Assembly: GCA_023313575.1 (NCBI GenBank)
Contig: JAJTTP010000004.1
Location: 2,976,001-3,040,000 of the forward strand
Direction of reading: 5' to 3'
DNA length: 64,000 nt
Source: Eutypella sp. D-1
Taxonomy: Eukaryota; Ascomycota; Sordariomycetes; Xylariales; Diatrypaceae
Position 1 is the first letter of the stretch; each line of letters opens with the position of its first letter. Below, one piece after another: positions 1 through 9,280 of the stretch. The notes below the pieces were generated by a model. The model saw only the letters and a program-made list of their open reading frames with translations. It did not search any database and was not told the origin of the DNA. Both the position numbers and the translations under genes were made by a program.

Positions 1-63
1 CCCTGCCCATAGCATCAAAACAATCCCACGATACCACAGAAACCCTGAGAGGACAAGATCACA

Positions 64-485
64 ATGGCGGCCACGCCTGCTAACTCGTCCGTCACGGCCA
101 ACGATATGCACACCTTAGCCAAGCTGTAGGAATGCTTCTCTAAGGAGCCAGAGGTAAGCCATCCCGGGCCTCTCGTTCTGTTCTTTCAAACCAGGCAACA
201 ACAGCTGATACGATCTCCGAACAGATCGATTGGGAAAAGCTGGCCGCCCGCGCCGGCTTCGAGGACGGCGCAAAGGCCCGGGCGCACTACGAGATCCTGC
301 TGAAGCCCCGCGAGACCGCGCCTGTCCCGCCGAAGAAGAGGCAGCGAGTCGACGCAGACGATACGGGCGATGCGGACGGTGCCGGCAACTGCTACAAGCG
401 CGCTGAGGCCCCGTCGACTCCCGCCCGCTCAAACATCTCGACTTGGGCTGCCGACAAGTACGTGTTGGAGGACGGGGAGGCGTGA
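64..485 (+). pseudogene. Small fungal protein gene with an in-frame stop
   Basis: An ATG at 64 opens a frame with A/S/T-rich codons that reaches a TAG at 127-129, in the context CTG-TAG-GAA. If that codon is read through, the frame continues to a 5' splice site (GTAAGC at 154) and, after a 41-nt intron ending CCAG at 194, resumes in phase for 97 codons to TGA at 483-485. The second exon encodes a short helical module (SEQIDWEKLAARAGF, then DGAKARAHYEILLKP) followed by a basic PPKKRQR patch. This order resembles the many small fungal Myb/SANT-like proteins of about 120 residues. CAG-to-TAG is a single C-to-T change, the kind RIP makes. Alternatives are a sequencing error or that translation starts elsewhere. 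The intron is short for fungi, so the exon junction is tentative. Confidence 0.5.
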
Positions 486-2196
486 GACGCTGGGACTCGG
501 TGAGGTCTTCAGAAACAGGCTGGTGGCAGCTTTATCAAGACGAGCTGACCGAGATATGTCTTGATGATGACAACATTTCATACTTGTGTTTGGCACCCGA
601 TACAACCATGACGGACAATATAACTTCATGATTTGGGAATTCAGGAACTTGTCACTTTGTTTGCCGCCCTCTTAGATCGTACATTACCGGCAATATTAAG
701 TTTTATCAGCCCACCAGCGCTAACCTCGCCGAGCACTAAAACGACCCCCATACTAATCCATCTAGCACCCTTTATGCGGTCCCTCAAGGTCCACATACAA
801 CAACTTCTTCCAGGGGTCGGGTTGGAGCTTCCGCCGGACAGGCCCGTTTTAGGTCCGGGGTTCTATTCTTAAACCCCGTCTTTGCCAGAGCGATCCGCTC
901 AGCCGACAAGCCTTACTCTCCTCACCAAAATGACCTCTGTTCACAGTCCTTATATAAGTACGTTGATTATAAAGGCATATGCTTGATGGACTGCTCCTAT
1001 GCGACATGTAACCTTGAATTCTCGTTTATCTATCCTGTCGACGCGGTAGGCTGTAACGAAGCCGTCACCACTAGTCTTGATTTTATATAACAGAAGGCGT
1101 AGAAAGGATATTACTTAGATTGATCGCTGGCTAGCTAAATGAGAGACTGTCTAGATGGATTCCAGCCCATATCCCTTATATATCATTTTGACTCCCTATT
1201 CTTTGAGGGGATCACCAAGAACATTAGCGGCTTGGTGATCCAAGGGGATCACATGGCCTGGTTAGTGTTGAATTCCGACCAGGATTATTTCTGGAATGAG
1301 TGGTTTGTAACATAGGCGCGCGAGGCTGCACTATTCATACGTTACATATCAGCACTTTATGGGCTTGGTCGATATCCGAATATAGATGAAGTCCTGCCCG
1401 AGAGTGGGAAAATGGGAGACATCTTATAGGTTGACCATAACATATCCCAGAGGCTTGTGGATGTTGGCCATATGCAGTCGCAGACGGTATAGGCCCGGAT
1501 CGCATGTCAGTCAGCCCCTTAAATGACGCATATAGGTCCTTGCTATACTTACTACGTCTCTGTATCTTAAACGGGAGATATGATGCGGAAGGTAGCGCTC
1601 CAGATCTCTGTATCGGTGTCGGTGTTAACGTAGTCGACTTGCCTGGGCCGGAATACGCGCAAATACAAACCAAAACTTCCGGGGCATGTCTTACAAGTAC
1701 GCAAGACCGGATTAACGGTCCCTCCCGCACCTTTCCCGAACGAAAACAAGGCCATAACAGTTAAACCCAGGGATCGCATTCAAACAAATTACACTGCTAA
1801 ATCTGTATTCTCCAATACCTAATAGGATCCCATGTATATAGCAAAATCACACTCACTATTTTAAACTAACCCCACCATATTTTAAATCAGCCGTTACGTT
1901 ATAAATCTAAGTAACGTTGAAAATAAGAGACATTTAAAGTTAAAATCACGAACGAAAAAAAGATGAGGTGGATCCGGCTAAGCCGATTAGTAAACGAACT
2001 TTCTTAGTAACCCCTTTATCGGAAGATAAGGGGGCGGCACTTATATTCTTCTTGCATTATCTGAATTCCGCAGCTTCTGTTAAACTTTTCGACTGAAACG
2101 TATAACCCACCGCTTAAGCGCAACGTAGATTAATTGTTCTGTACGCCCTCGGAATTGTCCGAAGCATATCAAGAAACAGGCTTCCTATACAGCCAT
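486..2196. other. Intergenic stretch without a supportable gene
   Basis: Only short overlapping open frames occur here (for example 1335-1730 minus and 1504-1764 plus), with no recognisable domain, no coherent splice pattern and no codon bias like the neighbouring genes. A perfect 11-bp inverted repeat with a 12-nt loop region lies near 1209-1241 (arms GGATCACCAAG / CTTGGTGATCC). The stretch before 2197 becomes AT-richer and would contain the 3' end of the HET-NB-ARC gene transcript. Confidence 0.5.
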
Positions 2197-4756
2197 TTAT
2201 TTCTTACCCATCCGCATATGAAGCCTTTCTTTGAACATTCTAAGTGAAGCTCGGACTCGATGAACCGGAGTCGGTTTTGACGAAGAGCCTAAGGAAGCAT
2301 AAGCAGTGCTTATTTTCAAATACCTTAAAGGTTGGGGTTGTGACAGACCTTCCGACTGTTTAAGGGACTGTAAAACTTTGTCAGCCCCTCGGCTTTTTCG
2401 GTGTTCCGGTCCCAGTGCCTTTTTATAGCCTCTTAGCGCCCGCTGGTACATCGCCTCTGCTTCTTGTAGCTTGCCTTGGTCAGAATAGAGGTTGCCTAGG
2501 TTGTTGACTGTGGTGAGGGTCGACGTGTGATCCGGTCCAAGCGCCTTCTCCCTGCCTTGTAGCGCCCGCTGGTACATCGCCTCTGCTCCCTGTAGCCTGT
2601 CTTGATCAGAGTAGAGGTCACCGAAACAATGCAGAGCCCATTCCAAGCCATCAAATATGACTTGATTCTTTAAAACAAAATGAGAACATTGCGTAGCATG
2701 TGGAAGGAGACGTCGTTGTGTCAACCACCACATTGTTGAACTAGTCTCGGGAACGTGTGATGCCGCGCACTTGATTGCAAGCCTGGCCAAGCCTTGGTCT
2801 AACTCTTGATTGAGAACATGGATGGACCAGGAGTGAACACAGCTATGTATGCTGTATGTCCCCGATAGTGTCTCTCCAAATAGAGATCTGCTCACCTCTA
2901 CTAGCCCATGATCACTCAGTACTCTGATCGTATTATCGAAAGAAAGCTCGTCTTTCGCTACCTCACGTATCCAAGTAGGGTCGTCTGGGCCATGCTCCTG
3001 GAGGAGTTCAAGCCAGAGGTCTTGGTTGTCAAAGTAGGCCCATAAACGCAGTAGTTCGGCTGCACCCTTATTTCGCTGCTGGACTTGGTCAAAAGAGAGT
3101 TGCCAGGTAGAGTACAGGGTTCGGTCTTCATATGAGCCCAGCTCGGGACTCGTCTTCTGAAGTTTTAACCATGAGTCCTTATATAAACGAAGGTATTTGC
3201 TGAAGGACATGTTGGATTGTTTGAGGTATGCCCCAGCTGTGGCCAGTGCGAGAGGAAGTCCATCCAGTTCTCTGATGAGGTCCAAAGCATCAAGGTCTAG
3301 AATTCGAGTTAGAAGGTGGACACAGATTCAAACCGTGCTCTTACCTGTTTCCTGTATAGACCGTTTCGAAGTGCTCGACAGGATCTCAAGGCTGTTACGT
3401 ATATTTTCCATCTTCTTCATTCGAATAGACGAGCCGGGCTCGACCCGTGACGACCTGGTCGTAATTATGACTGAACCTTGATACGATTCGGGGAGGAACT
3501 CGTGGATGTCCAATGCTTCCTGGTCTGTGTTGCCTGGCAGTTTCGGGTTGTCGTAGTTGTCAAAGATCAGCAGCCACCGCGTATTATTTAAAAGGCTCAG
3601 CCACGCCTTCACTGCATCGATCACGTCGTCAGGGTCTTTCATGTCCAGACTGCTGATCCGGCTGGCGGAGGGGTGTGCCCGCTGGACTTGTTTGGCCATC
3701 CAGACGAAACTCTGCTTTAGGGCGTCCTGATCCTTGATGTTCAGCCAGAACACAGCCGAGTAGTCGTCCTTGTACCGTTTCGCATACTCGATCGCGAGCT
3801 GAGTCTTGCCGATTCCGCCGAGGCCGTGTAGAACAACCGCTCGACGGCTACCGTCGCTGCGTAATATCTTGCGCATTTCTGCTAGCTCTCGTTCTCGCGC
3901 CACAAAACATTCGATATCAGGGGCACCTGACAAACTGAATGGTACGGAGAAGTCCTCATATCCTGTGGTAGTTAGTAACTCTCGCTTACGTGAATAAACG
4001 AACCGACTTGCCTTTCCGAGCCTTGGCAATCTCCTCCCGGAGCCGTCGAAAGGCGCTTTTTCTCCCTTCACCATAGATAAGCGGCATTTGGACGTCGAAG
4101 ATGCCTAAAAGAGAGTATGCCTTGTCTTCCCCCTCCTTCGTTTCTCGTCCTTCTGCCCATGCCATACGTTCCGTCTCGCTGTAGTCCAGTAACGGGCTGC
4201 CTTGAAAAGCTTTGACGGGGATGCCTGTCGCGTTGCAGATGAGTCGTGCGAGGGATTCTTTATTCCCTAGTCGTATGCCTTCTCGAGAGAAAAATTCAAC
4301 TGACGCCGGCGCGAGAAGCTCTTGCAGGGTCCATCCTCGGGTGAACCATCTACTTTTCTGTAATGCCACTGCCCAAGGCTGAGTCTCGTCGCGGGTCTCG
4401 TCGCTGGTTGGGCAGGGAGGCATGGAGACATCTGCGAGGTAGGCATAGCATTTGTCGGCATTGCGATACCAACGGAACATGGAGTTGATGGCCTTGGTGA
4501 GCTCGGCGCTGCTGGACTTGTCAATGCAGCAGGTGTCGACCCAGAAGTGTTCCAAGCCATCGCGTGTGGCCTGCTCGCCGCAGAACCGGATTTTATCATA
4601 ACCACATTTCGTCAGGCCAGTTCTATCTGTTAGGTCTTTAAAGGTGACCTCTTCTGGGCCCCAGGTGTGTGAGAGGATTGCGTATGGGGGAATGTGGGCT
4701 CCATCAAAATGAGTGAGGGCGAACCCGCCCGCGCTGTCACATTTCAAAAGCCGCAT
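2197..4756 (-). CDS. HET-NB-ARC-TPR NLR-type protein (heterokaryon incompatibility/STAND family)
   Basis: Three exons on the minus strand (4756-4012, 3962-3345, 3296-2197) join in phase to about 820 residues. Exon 1 carries a HET domain: YAILSHTWG near residues 25-33, WVDTCCIDK near 72-80, and RGWTLQELLAP. Exon 2 begins the NB-ARC NTPase, with P-loop GLGGIGKTQ near 295-303, Walker B-like RWLLIFDNYD, and GSVIITTRS. Exon 3 gives the GLPLALATAGAYL motif and then only about two TPRs (AEAMYQRALQGREKALGPDH type) and a non-repeat tail. The first intron is 49 nt and starts GC, not GT (AG|GCAAGT), with CTAAC before the AG; the second is a normal 48-nt GT-AG intron. By family knowledge such proteins act in non-self recognition, the HET domain triggering cell death. 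That role is inferred. The TPR array is short for the family, so contraction or C-terminal decay is possible. Confidence 0.88.
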
Positions 4757-5137
4757 GGTTTGATTTGGACCTGGATTCTCGCGGGGTTAGGATTTGCAAC
4801 GCTAGGCTGGTGGGGCTCCGGCAACTCGATAAACTTTACAGCGTTCCTGACATACAAGGAAGCGAGATCGCACCGGCCGTATCGATTCAAGTGAAGCGAG
4901 GAATATTGCCAAGGAAATAATACAAGGCAGAATACTACAATTGAATCGGGCAGTTGGGAGGCATCACGTAAGATAGGGCATAGCCCCGCCTAGCTGAAGC
5001 GGAGCCATTTGTGTCCGCGAATCAAGATCCGCCGCCAGCGCCATCGTAACGGTTTAATGGCTGAATAAACTAACTACTGGCCAGCACCGCATCCATCTAC
5101 TACACGTCCACCCCTACCGCAAAATATAGGTTGCAAT

Positions 5138-5301
5138 TGTTAGACAACGCGTGTATTGCTTGATGATGCATGTTCTTGTTCATTCTGTAAACTCTGGCAC
5201 GCGTTCGCGTAGGCGCTCTAGTAGTTATACGAGCAGGGGTTCAACTGATAGATCCACCTGCAGGGACTAGGTGCTGAATCTAGCACCCCTAGTCTCTAAC
5301 A
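5138..5301. mobile_element. Solo LTR, Copia-like (copy 1)
   Basis: A 164-bp segment starts TGTTAGACAACGCG and ends with TCTAACA, so it has the TG...CA termini and matching TGTTRGA/TCYAACA inverted ends typical of Ty1/copia LTRs. A second copy lies at 15117-15277. The flanking 5-mers (gcaat and acttt) do not match, so no target duplication survives; recombination between different copies or later change would explain that. It abuts exactly the left terminal repeat of the pogo-like transposon that begins at 5302. Confidence 0.7.
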
Positions 5302-5329
5302 ACTTTTGCCACACAAAGGCCATAACTTC
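5302..5329 (+). repeat. Left terminal inverted repeat of the pogo-like element
   Basis: It matches the reverse complement of 7960-7987 at 26 of 28 positions. The two differences are transitions. It starts immediately after the solo LTR ending at 5301. Confidence 0.8.
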
Positions 5330-5578
5330 CCTTACACTGATTATAGCCGTTATTTGATAGAATCTTTTGTAAAAATACTCGTTAGATAGCTAAGATCGAT
5401 GGCATTTTAATGGTACCAAATTAATAGCCTGTATTGGTTAAGCGCCTTCGTGCCGGCGGTTTGAAATATTGTGCCGAGGTGGTCTGTGCAGCACTATGCC
5501 CAAAGCCGCCCAGATCGGCGCACACCTTTGCGATCCTCCCAAAAATCGTACAAAAATCGTAAAGTTATTGTTGGTAGG

Positions 5579-6065
5579 TACGTACGTAAAGTAAAGCAAG
5601 TAAAGCAAGTAAAGCAAGTAAAGCAAGTAAAGCAAGTAAAGCAAGTAAAGCAAGTAAAGCAAGTAAAGCAAGTAAAGCAAGTAAAGCAAGTAAAGCAAGT
5701 AAAGCAAGTAAAGCAAGTAAAGCAAGTAAAGCAAGTAAAGCAAGTAAAGCAAGTAAAGCAAGTAAAGCAAGTAAAGCAAGTAAAGCAAGTAAAGCAAGTA
5801 AAGCAAGTAAAGCAAGTAAAGCAAGTAAAGCAAGTAAAGCAAGTAAAGCAAGTAAAGCAAGTAAAGCAAGTAAAGCAAGTAAAGCAAGCAAAGCAAGTAA
5901 AGCAAATAACAATTGGGGTAAGACTGGTGTGATATTCGTATTTAAAGGACTAACTATTCGTTTAGGATTGAAGGTCCCCCTTCAATCCTTATATAGATAG
6001 GAATAGGTACATAGTTACTTCCTGCTGGAATGTGGGTTCATTCCAGTGACTAGTAACAACCAACA
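5579..6065. mobile_element. Solo LTR with 5-bp target duplication, expanded by a minisatellite
   Basis: The segment starts TGTTGGTAGGTACGTACG and ends AACAACCAACA, and is flanked directly by the 5-mer GTTAT on both sides (5574-5578 and 6066-6070). That makes it an intact solo LTR insertion. Of its 487 bp, 315 are a 9-bp tandem repeat; the rest aligns with the LTR at 31567-31765. It interrupts the leader region of the pogo-like transposon, so it is the younger insertion. Confidence 0.85.
5591..5905. repeat. 9-bp minisatellite, 35 tandem copies of GTAAAGCAA
   Basis: Thirty-five head-to-tail units are almost perfect; one unit near 5884-5892 has a single T-to-C change. Because 9 is a multiple of 3 and the unit contains no stop in several frames, it creates long spurious open frames on both strands (VKQ, LLY and LAL repeats). 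It lies wholly inside the solo LTR. Confidence 0.95.
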
Positions 6066-6127
6066 GTTATCTGGTTTGCGGTATCGTATTCTACTATTTC
6101 TAAGCTCTTTAATTACGTATATATACT

Positions 6128-7875
6128 ATGGCACCTAGCTTTAGTGAGGGTAATATGCAGGCGGCGATAGAGGCTGTCCTAAGTGGTTTGGGCCACCGTA
6201 AAGCAGCTCAACAATGGGGTGTGCCTCGCAGCACTTTGAGGAGACGTCTCCTTGATGAAAAGACAAAACAAGACTTCGATAGCGAGCGTTAGAAGCTATC
6301 TACGGCCACTGAGACCAATGTGGCCCAGTGGATTATACGACAGGAAGCCCTGGGCTATGCCCCAACCCATAGAAACGTCAGGTTTGTGTGTATCAGGCTC
6401 CTCCAGCTTCAGTCGCCCGATACGGCCACTCCCAAGCTTGGTAAAAATTGGATCGCAGGGTTTTTGCGTCGTAACCCAGCCGTAAAGACCAAAATAGGCC
6501 GTCGTCTTGACTATAAACGGGTGAATGCGGCCACACCGGCGAATATCAACTCCTTCTTTAATAGGCGGGAAGACTTCGGCTGGATCCTCCCAGAGAACAC
6601 CTGGAACGCCGACGAGGCTGGTATTATGGAGGGCCAGGGGTATGTCTCTTTTTCTATAGGACCCTGCTCCTTTATTAACCAGCCTATAGTATCGACGGCC
6701 TTGTTATGGGTAGTGCGGCTTATAACGGCACTGACGTAAAAGGGAACCAATCGCGGGCGTGGACCTCTTTTGTTAAATGCATCAACACCCTGGGCAGGGC
6801 ACTTTCTCCCCTTATTATATTCAAGGCCGCAACGATACAGGGCCAGTGGTTTGAGAAGGACTTCAATCAGCCCGGTTGGCACTTTGCCCGCTCCAAAAAT
6901 GAATACGCGACGAACGCTATAGCCCTCGAGTGGCTACGTAAGGTCTTTTTACCCCAAACCCAATCGAACGACCCATCGGCGGCGCGGCTCCTTATTGTTA
7001 ATGGACATGGGAGCCACTCTACTGATGAGTTTATGTGGGAGTGCTTCTCCAATAACGTATATCTCCTATTCATGCCGGCCCATACCAGCCACGTGTTGCA
7101 GCCGCTTGATCTCACCTGTTTCTTCCCACTCAAAGCCGCCTATAGAAAGCGTATCGCCAACCTCGCCGAGATAACAGATTCGGCACCTATAGGCAAACTC
7201 CAGTTTCTACGCTGTTACGCAGAAGCCCGCAAGGAGGGTTTACGGCCTGCCAATATAAAGGCAGGGTTCAGAGCCAGTGGACTATATCCCATCAGCCGCG
7301 CAAAAGCCCTGGCCAACGCTCACGTCCTGAAGGCTGGAGAAATAGTGGCGGAGAGGGAGGCTATACTGCAGCAGAAGGAAGACCTTGGGGATCCCAAAGG
7401 GGGCACCGATATGATCGAGTTGTTCCAGGGGCTCGTCGACTCTGCAGAGGCCCGCCAAGCCGTCAGATCAACTGCCAGAGCCATGGATGAAAAGAACGTT
7501 CAAATCGCAGCCTTGACGCGTGATATAGAGAAGCTCAACACCAAAATACAGCGGCTGGCTCCCCAAAAACGTCGTACTATTCTCATGAATCCCAACGAAA
7601 GGCTCATGAGTATGGACCAGGTGCTCGCAGATCGCGTCTACCTGGCCCAGCGCTGGGCGTACGAACAGGCGCTTAGGGAGGTCGCAAACCTGGCTGACAG
7701 CGACCAAGATGGGGAGGGTTACGAGGAAGAAGAAGAGGAAAACGAGGCTATCGTGGAGGACGAAGTTATAGGGCCGTCCAGTGACGAGGGCGATGAAGAT
7801 ATATTGGAACATATTGGGTCATCAGCCACTCGAGCGGGCCGGGCGATCCGTTTTCCCGCAAGATATCACGATTAG
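6128..7875 (+). pseudogene. Pogo/Fot-type DDE transposase, with a nonsense codon and a catalytic-residue change
   Basis: Exon 1 (6128-6639) and exon 2 (6690-7875) join through a 50-nt intron (GTATGT...CTATAG) to 566 codons including one internal TAG at 6290-6292. The N-terminus (FSEGNMQAAIEAVLSGLGHR) is a pogo-type helix-turn-helix, followed by a CENP-B-like second HTH (GKNWIAGFLRRNPAVKTKIG) and the DDE core: WNADEAG gives the first Asp, LLIVNGHGSH the second site, LQPLDL the third Asp. The second site is Asn (AAT) where the family has Asp; GAT-to-AAT and CAG-to-TAG are both RIP-type changes. The C-terminus is a coiled, acidic tail. The copy is therefore probably inactive, though otherwise well preserved. 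Confidence 0.87.
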
Positions 7876-7959
7876 GCATCTAAAAGAGCATTAAAAATAC
7901 TATATAAATATCAAAACCATCTATTTTTACGAGCATTCGTTGCCAAGTTATCTATTATT

Positions 7960-7987
7960 GAAGTTATAGCCCTTGTGTGGCAAAAGT
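7960..7987 (-). repeat. Right terminal inverted repeat of the pogo-like element
   Basis: It is the partner of 5302-5329. The sequence continues outward with GTGG-rich DNA to about 8029, so the true terminal repeat is probably longer than the 28 bp still shared. Confidence 0.8.
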
Positions 7988-8507
7988 GGTCCATTGTGGG
8001 GGGTGGTCCGTTGTGGGGTGTTTGGCGTTATATAGCACGCTTCCGGCAGACTTTCCGCGTCTAAGTGTACTATATAGTACGTTTCCCGATAAGCATTCGG
8101 GTCCGAGCGTGCCATATAGCACGCCTAGATCCGGGTGCTATCCGGCGCCATCTTAAAAGCGTGCTATATAACACACTTCTTAGGTATTACTTAGGCCTGA
8201 ACGTGCTACATAACACACTTTCCGGATACCACTTAGGCCCGGGTGTGCTATATAGCACTGTCGCGTTCAAGTGATCCTAAGGAAGGGTGATTCGGAAACA
8301 GTTATATTGTCATGTCCCCCAAGAAAGAAAAGAAGAGATCTCTCGAATGGTGGAGGTAAGCTCCCTAAATAGAGGATGCGCCAAGGCTCTGGAGTAAGGG
8401 AGCCTCATAATTATATTATCAGAGCTCCCGCTCCCCCTAGCATACCAGAGCACTTTCCCTAGCATACCAGAGCACTCCCTAGCAAGCCAGAACTGCGACA
8501 AGCACGC

Positions 8508-8614
8508 TTCCCGATAAGCACCCGGATTTAAGTATGTTATATAGCACGCTCGGACCCGGAACGTCTGCCGGGAGCGTGCTATATAGCACACCTAAATCCG
8601 GATGCTCATCGGGA
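8508..8614. repeat. Long inverted repeat made of two palindrome units
   Basis: The 44-nt arm at 8508-8551 pairs with 8572-8614/8615. The five differences are all transitions. Each arm contains one copy of the palindrome, so the DNA could fold into a hairpin with smaller cruciforms inside it. Confidence 0.8.
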
Positions 8615-8623
8615 AACATGCTA

Positions 8624-8835
8624 TCCCCTTAGATACTAGCAGCGAAACCGTTACGTTACATCAGCTGAGGTACGAGACTAATAGGCCCGCACTGCCCCTT
8701 AAGGCAGGTTGAGCCACTTAAATCCATTTAACGAAGGAATATATAAATTTTGATTGGTTGGATTGGTTAGACAATTAATACTGGTGTACTTTGCCCGATC
8801 AAAAGTAACGGTTCCGCTGCTAGTTTCTAAGGGGA
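8624..8835. mobile_element. 212-bp MITE with TA target duplication
   Basis: Terminal inverted repeats of about 32 bp (starting TCCCCTTAGATACTAGCAG) match with two mismatches, and the element is flanked by TA (8622-8623 and 8836-8837). No coding capacity is present. TA duplication places it with Tc1/mariner/pogo-type elements. Removing it rejoins CATGC-TA-TAGCACG, that is, a palindrome of the surrounding cluster, so the TA at the palindrome centre was the insertion target. Confidence 0.85.
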
Positions 8836-8973
8836 TATAGCACGTTCGGACCCATATTTTAACGAGAACTTAGTACATATGGCTGCCTATAGGTGTGCTA
8901 TAGCACTATGATAACTATCGGGCTAGTCGCGCCCCTGTTATGCTCCTGCCTGTACGTGTGCTATAGCACCGTA

Positions 8974-9006
8974 ACTAGGCTTCCGCCCTTAATATGGAAG
9001 CCTAGT
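8974..9006. repeat. Perfect 11-bp inverted repeat
   Basis: The arm ACTAGGCTTCC (8974-8984) pairs with GGAAGCCTAGT (8996-9006) across an 11-nt loop, just right of the last palindrome of the cluster. Confidence 0.75.
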
Positions 9007-9091
9007 CTATACCGCTTATATATTATATATAGGTTCCTGTCAGTTTTTCTTTTCCCGTTCTTCTTTTTCTTCCTTTTCTTTTTCTTTTTTC

Positions 9092-9133
9092 AGGCCCAGC
9101 AGCAGTAGCAGCAGTAGCAGCAGTAGCAGCAGT

Positions 9134-9203
<70 letters not shown>

Positions 9204-9260
9204 ACATCAGCAACAACAGTAACAGCAGCACCAGCAGCAGCAGCAAGAAGAAGAAGAAGA
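9092..9260. repeat. CAG/CAA/TAG low-complexity tract
   Basis: It consists of runs of CAGCAGTAG units, then CAACAG units, then CAGCAG and AAGAAG runs ending at the start codon at 9281. In the frame that would encode polyglutamine, TAG recurs every third or fourth codon, so it is not coding as it stands. It may be the leader of the downstream gene. Confidence 0.75.
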
Positions 9261-9280
9261 AGAAAAAGAAAAAAGAAACC

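Larger units (their letters stand above)
5302..7987 (+). mobile_element. Pogo/Fot-like DNA transposon, nested with a solo LTR
   Basis: Inverted terminal sequence is visible at both ends: 28 bp at 5302-5329 (starting ACTTTTGCCACACAA) matches the reverse complement of 7960-7987 with two transitions. Between them lies a two-exon DDE transposase gene (6128-7875). The outer part of the right terminal repeat runs on as GT-rich sequence to about 8029, where it meets TATATAGCAC, the half-site of the palindromic repeat described below. The corresponding outer left part is replaced by the solo LTR ending at 5301. A second solo LTR (5579-6065) sits inside the element upstream of the transposase. The element is therefore a broken, nested copy. 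Confidence 0.75.
8025..8969. repeat. Cluster of GTGCTATATAGCAC-type palindromes, largely on a 42-bp spacing
   Basis: Palindromes or near-palindromes of 12-14 bp start at 8025 (half site), 8067, 8109, 8161, 8203, 8245, 8534, 8576, 8895 and 8958. Another was split at 8622/8836 by a MITE. Starts 8025, 8067 and 8109 are 42 bp apart, as are 8161-8203-8245 and 8534-8576; one step (8109-8161) is 52. The intervening sequence is also related (CCCGATAAGCAYYCGG-like). There is no coding sequence. I see no known satellite in it. Confidence 0.75.

Noticed and set aside
1335..1779. Overlapping open frames of 131 and 86 codons on opposite strands
   Set aside because: No domain, splice or codon evidence on either strand.
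5438..5932. Long open frames on both strands encoding VKQ, LLY or LAL repeats
   Set aside because: They are created by the 9-bp minisatellite in a solo LTR; the unit simply has no stop in these frames.
8025..8969. CRISPR-like array
   Set aside because: The repeats are short palindromes with related, not unique, spacers in a fungal genome; no cas-like genes are present.
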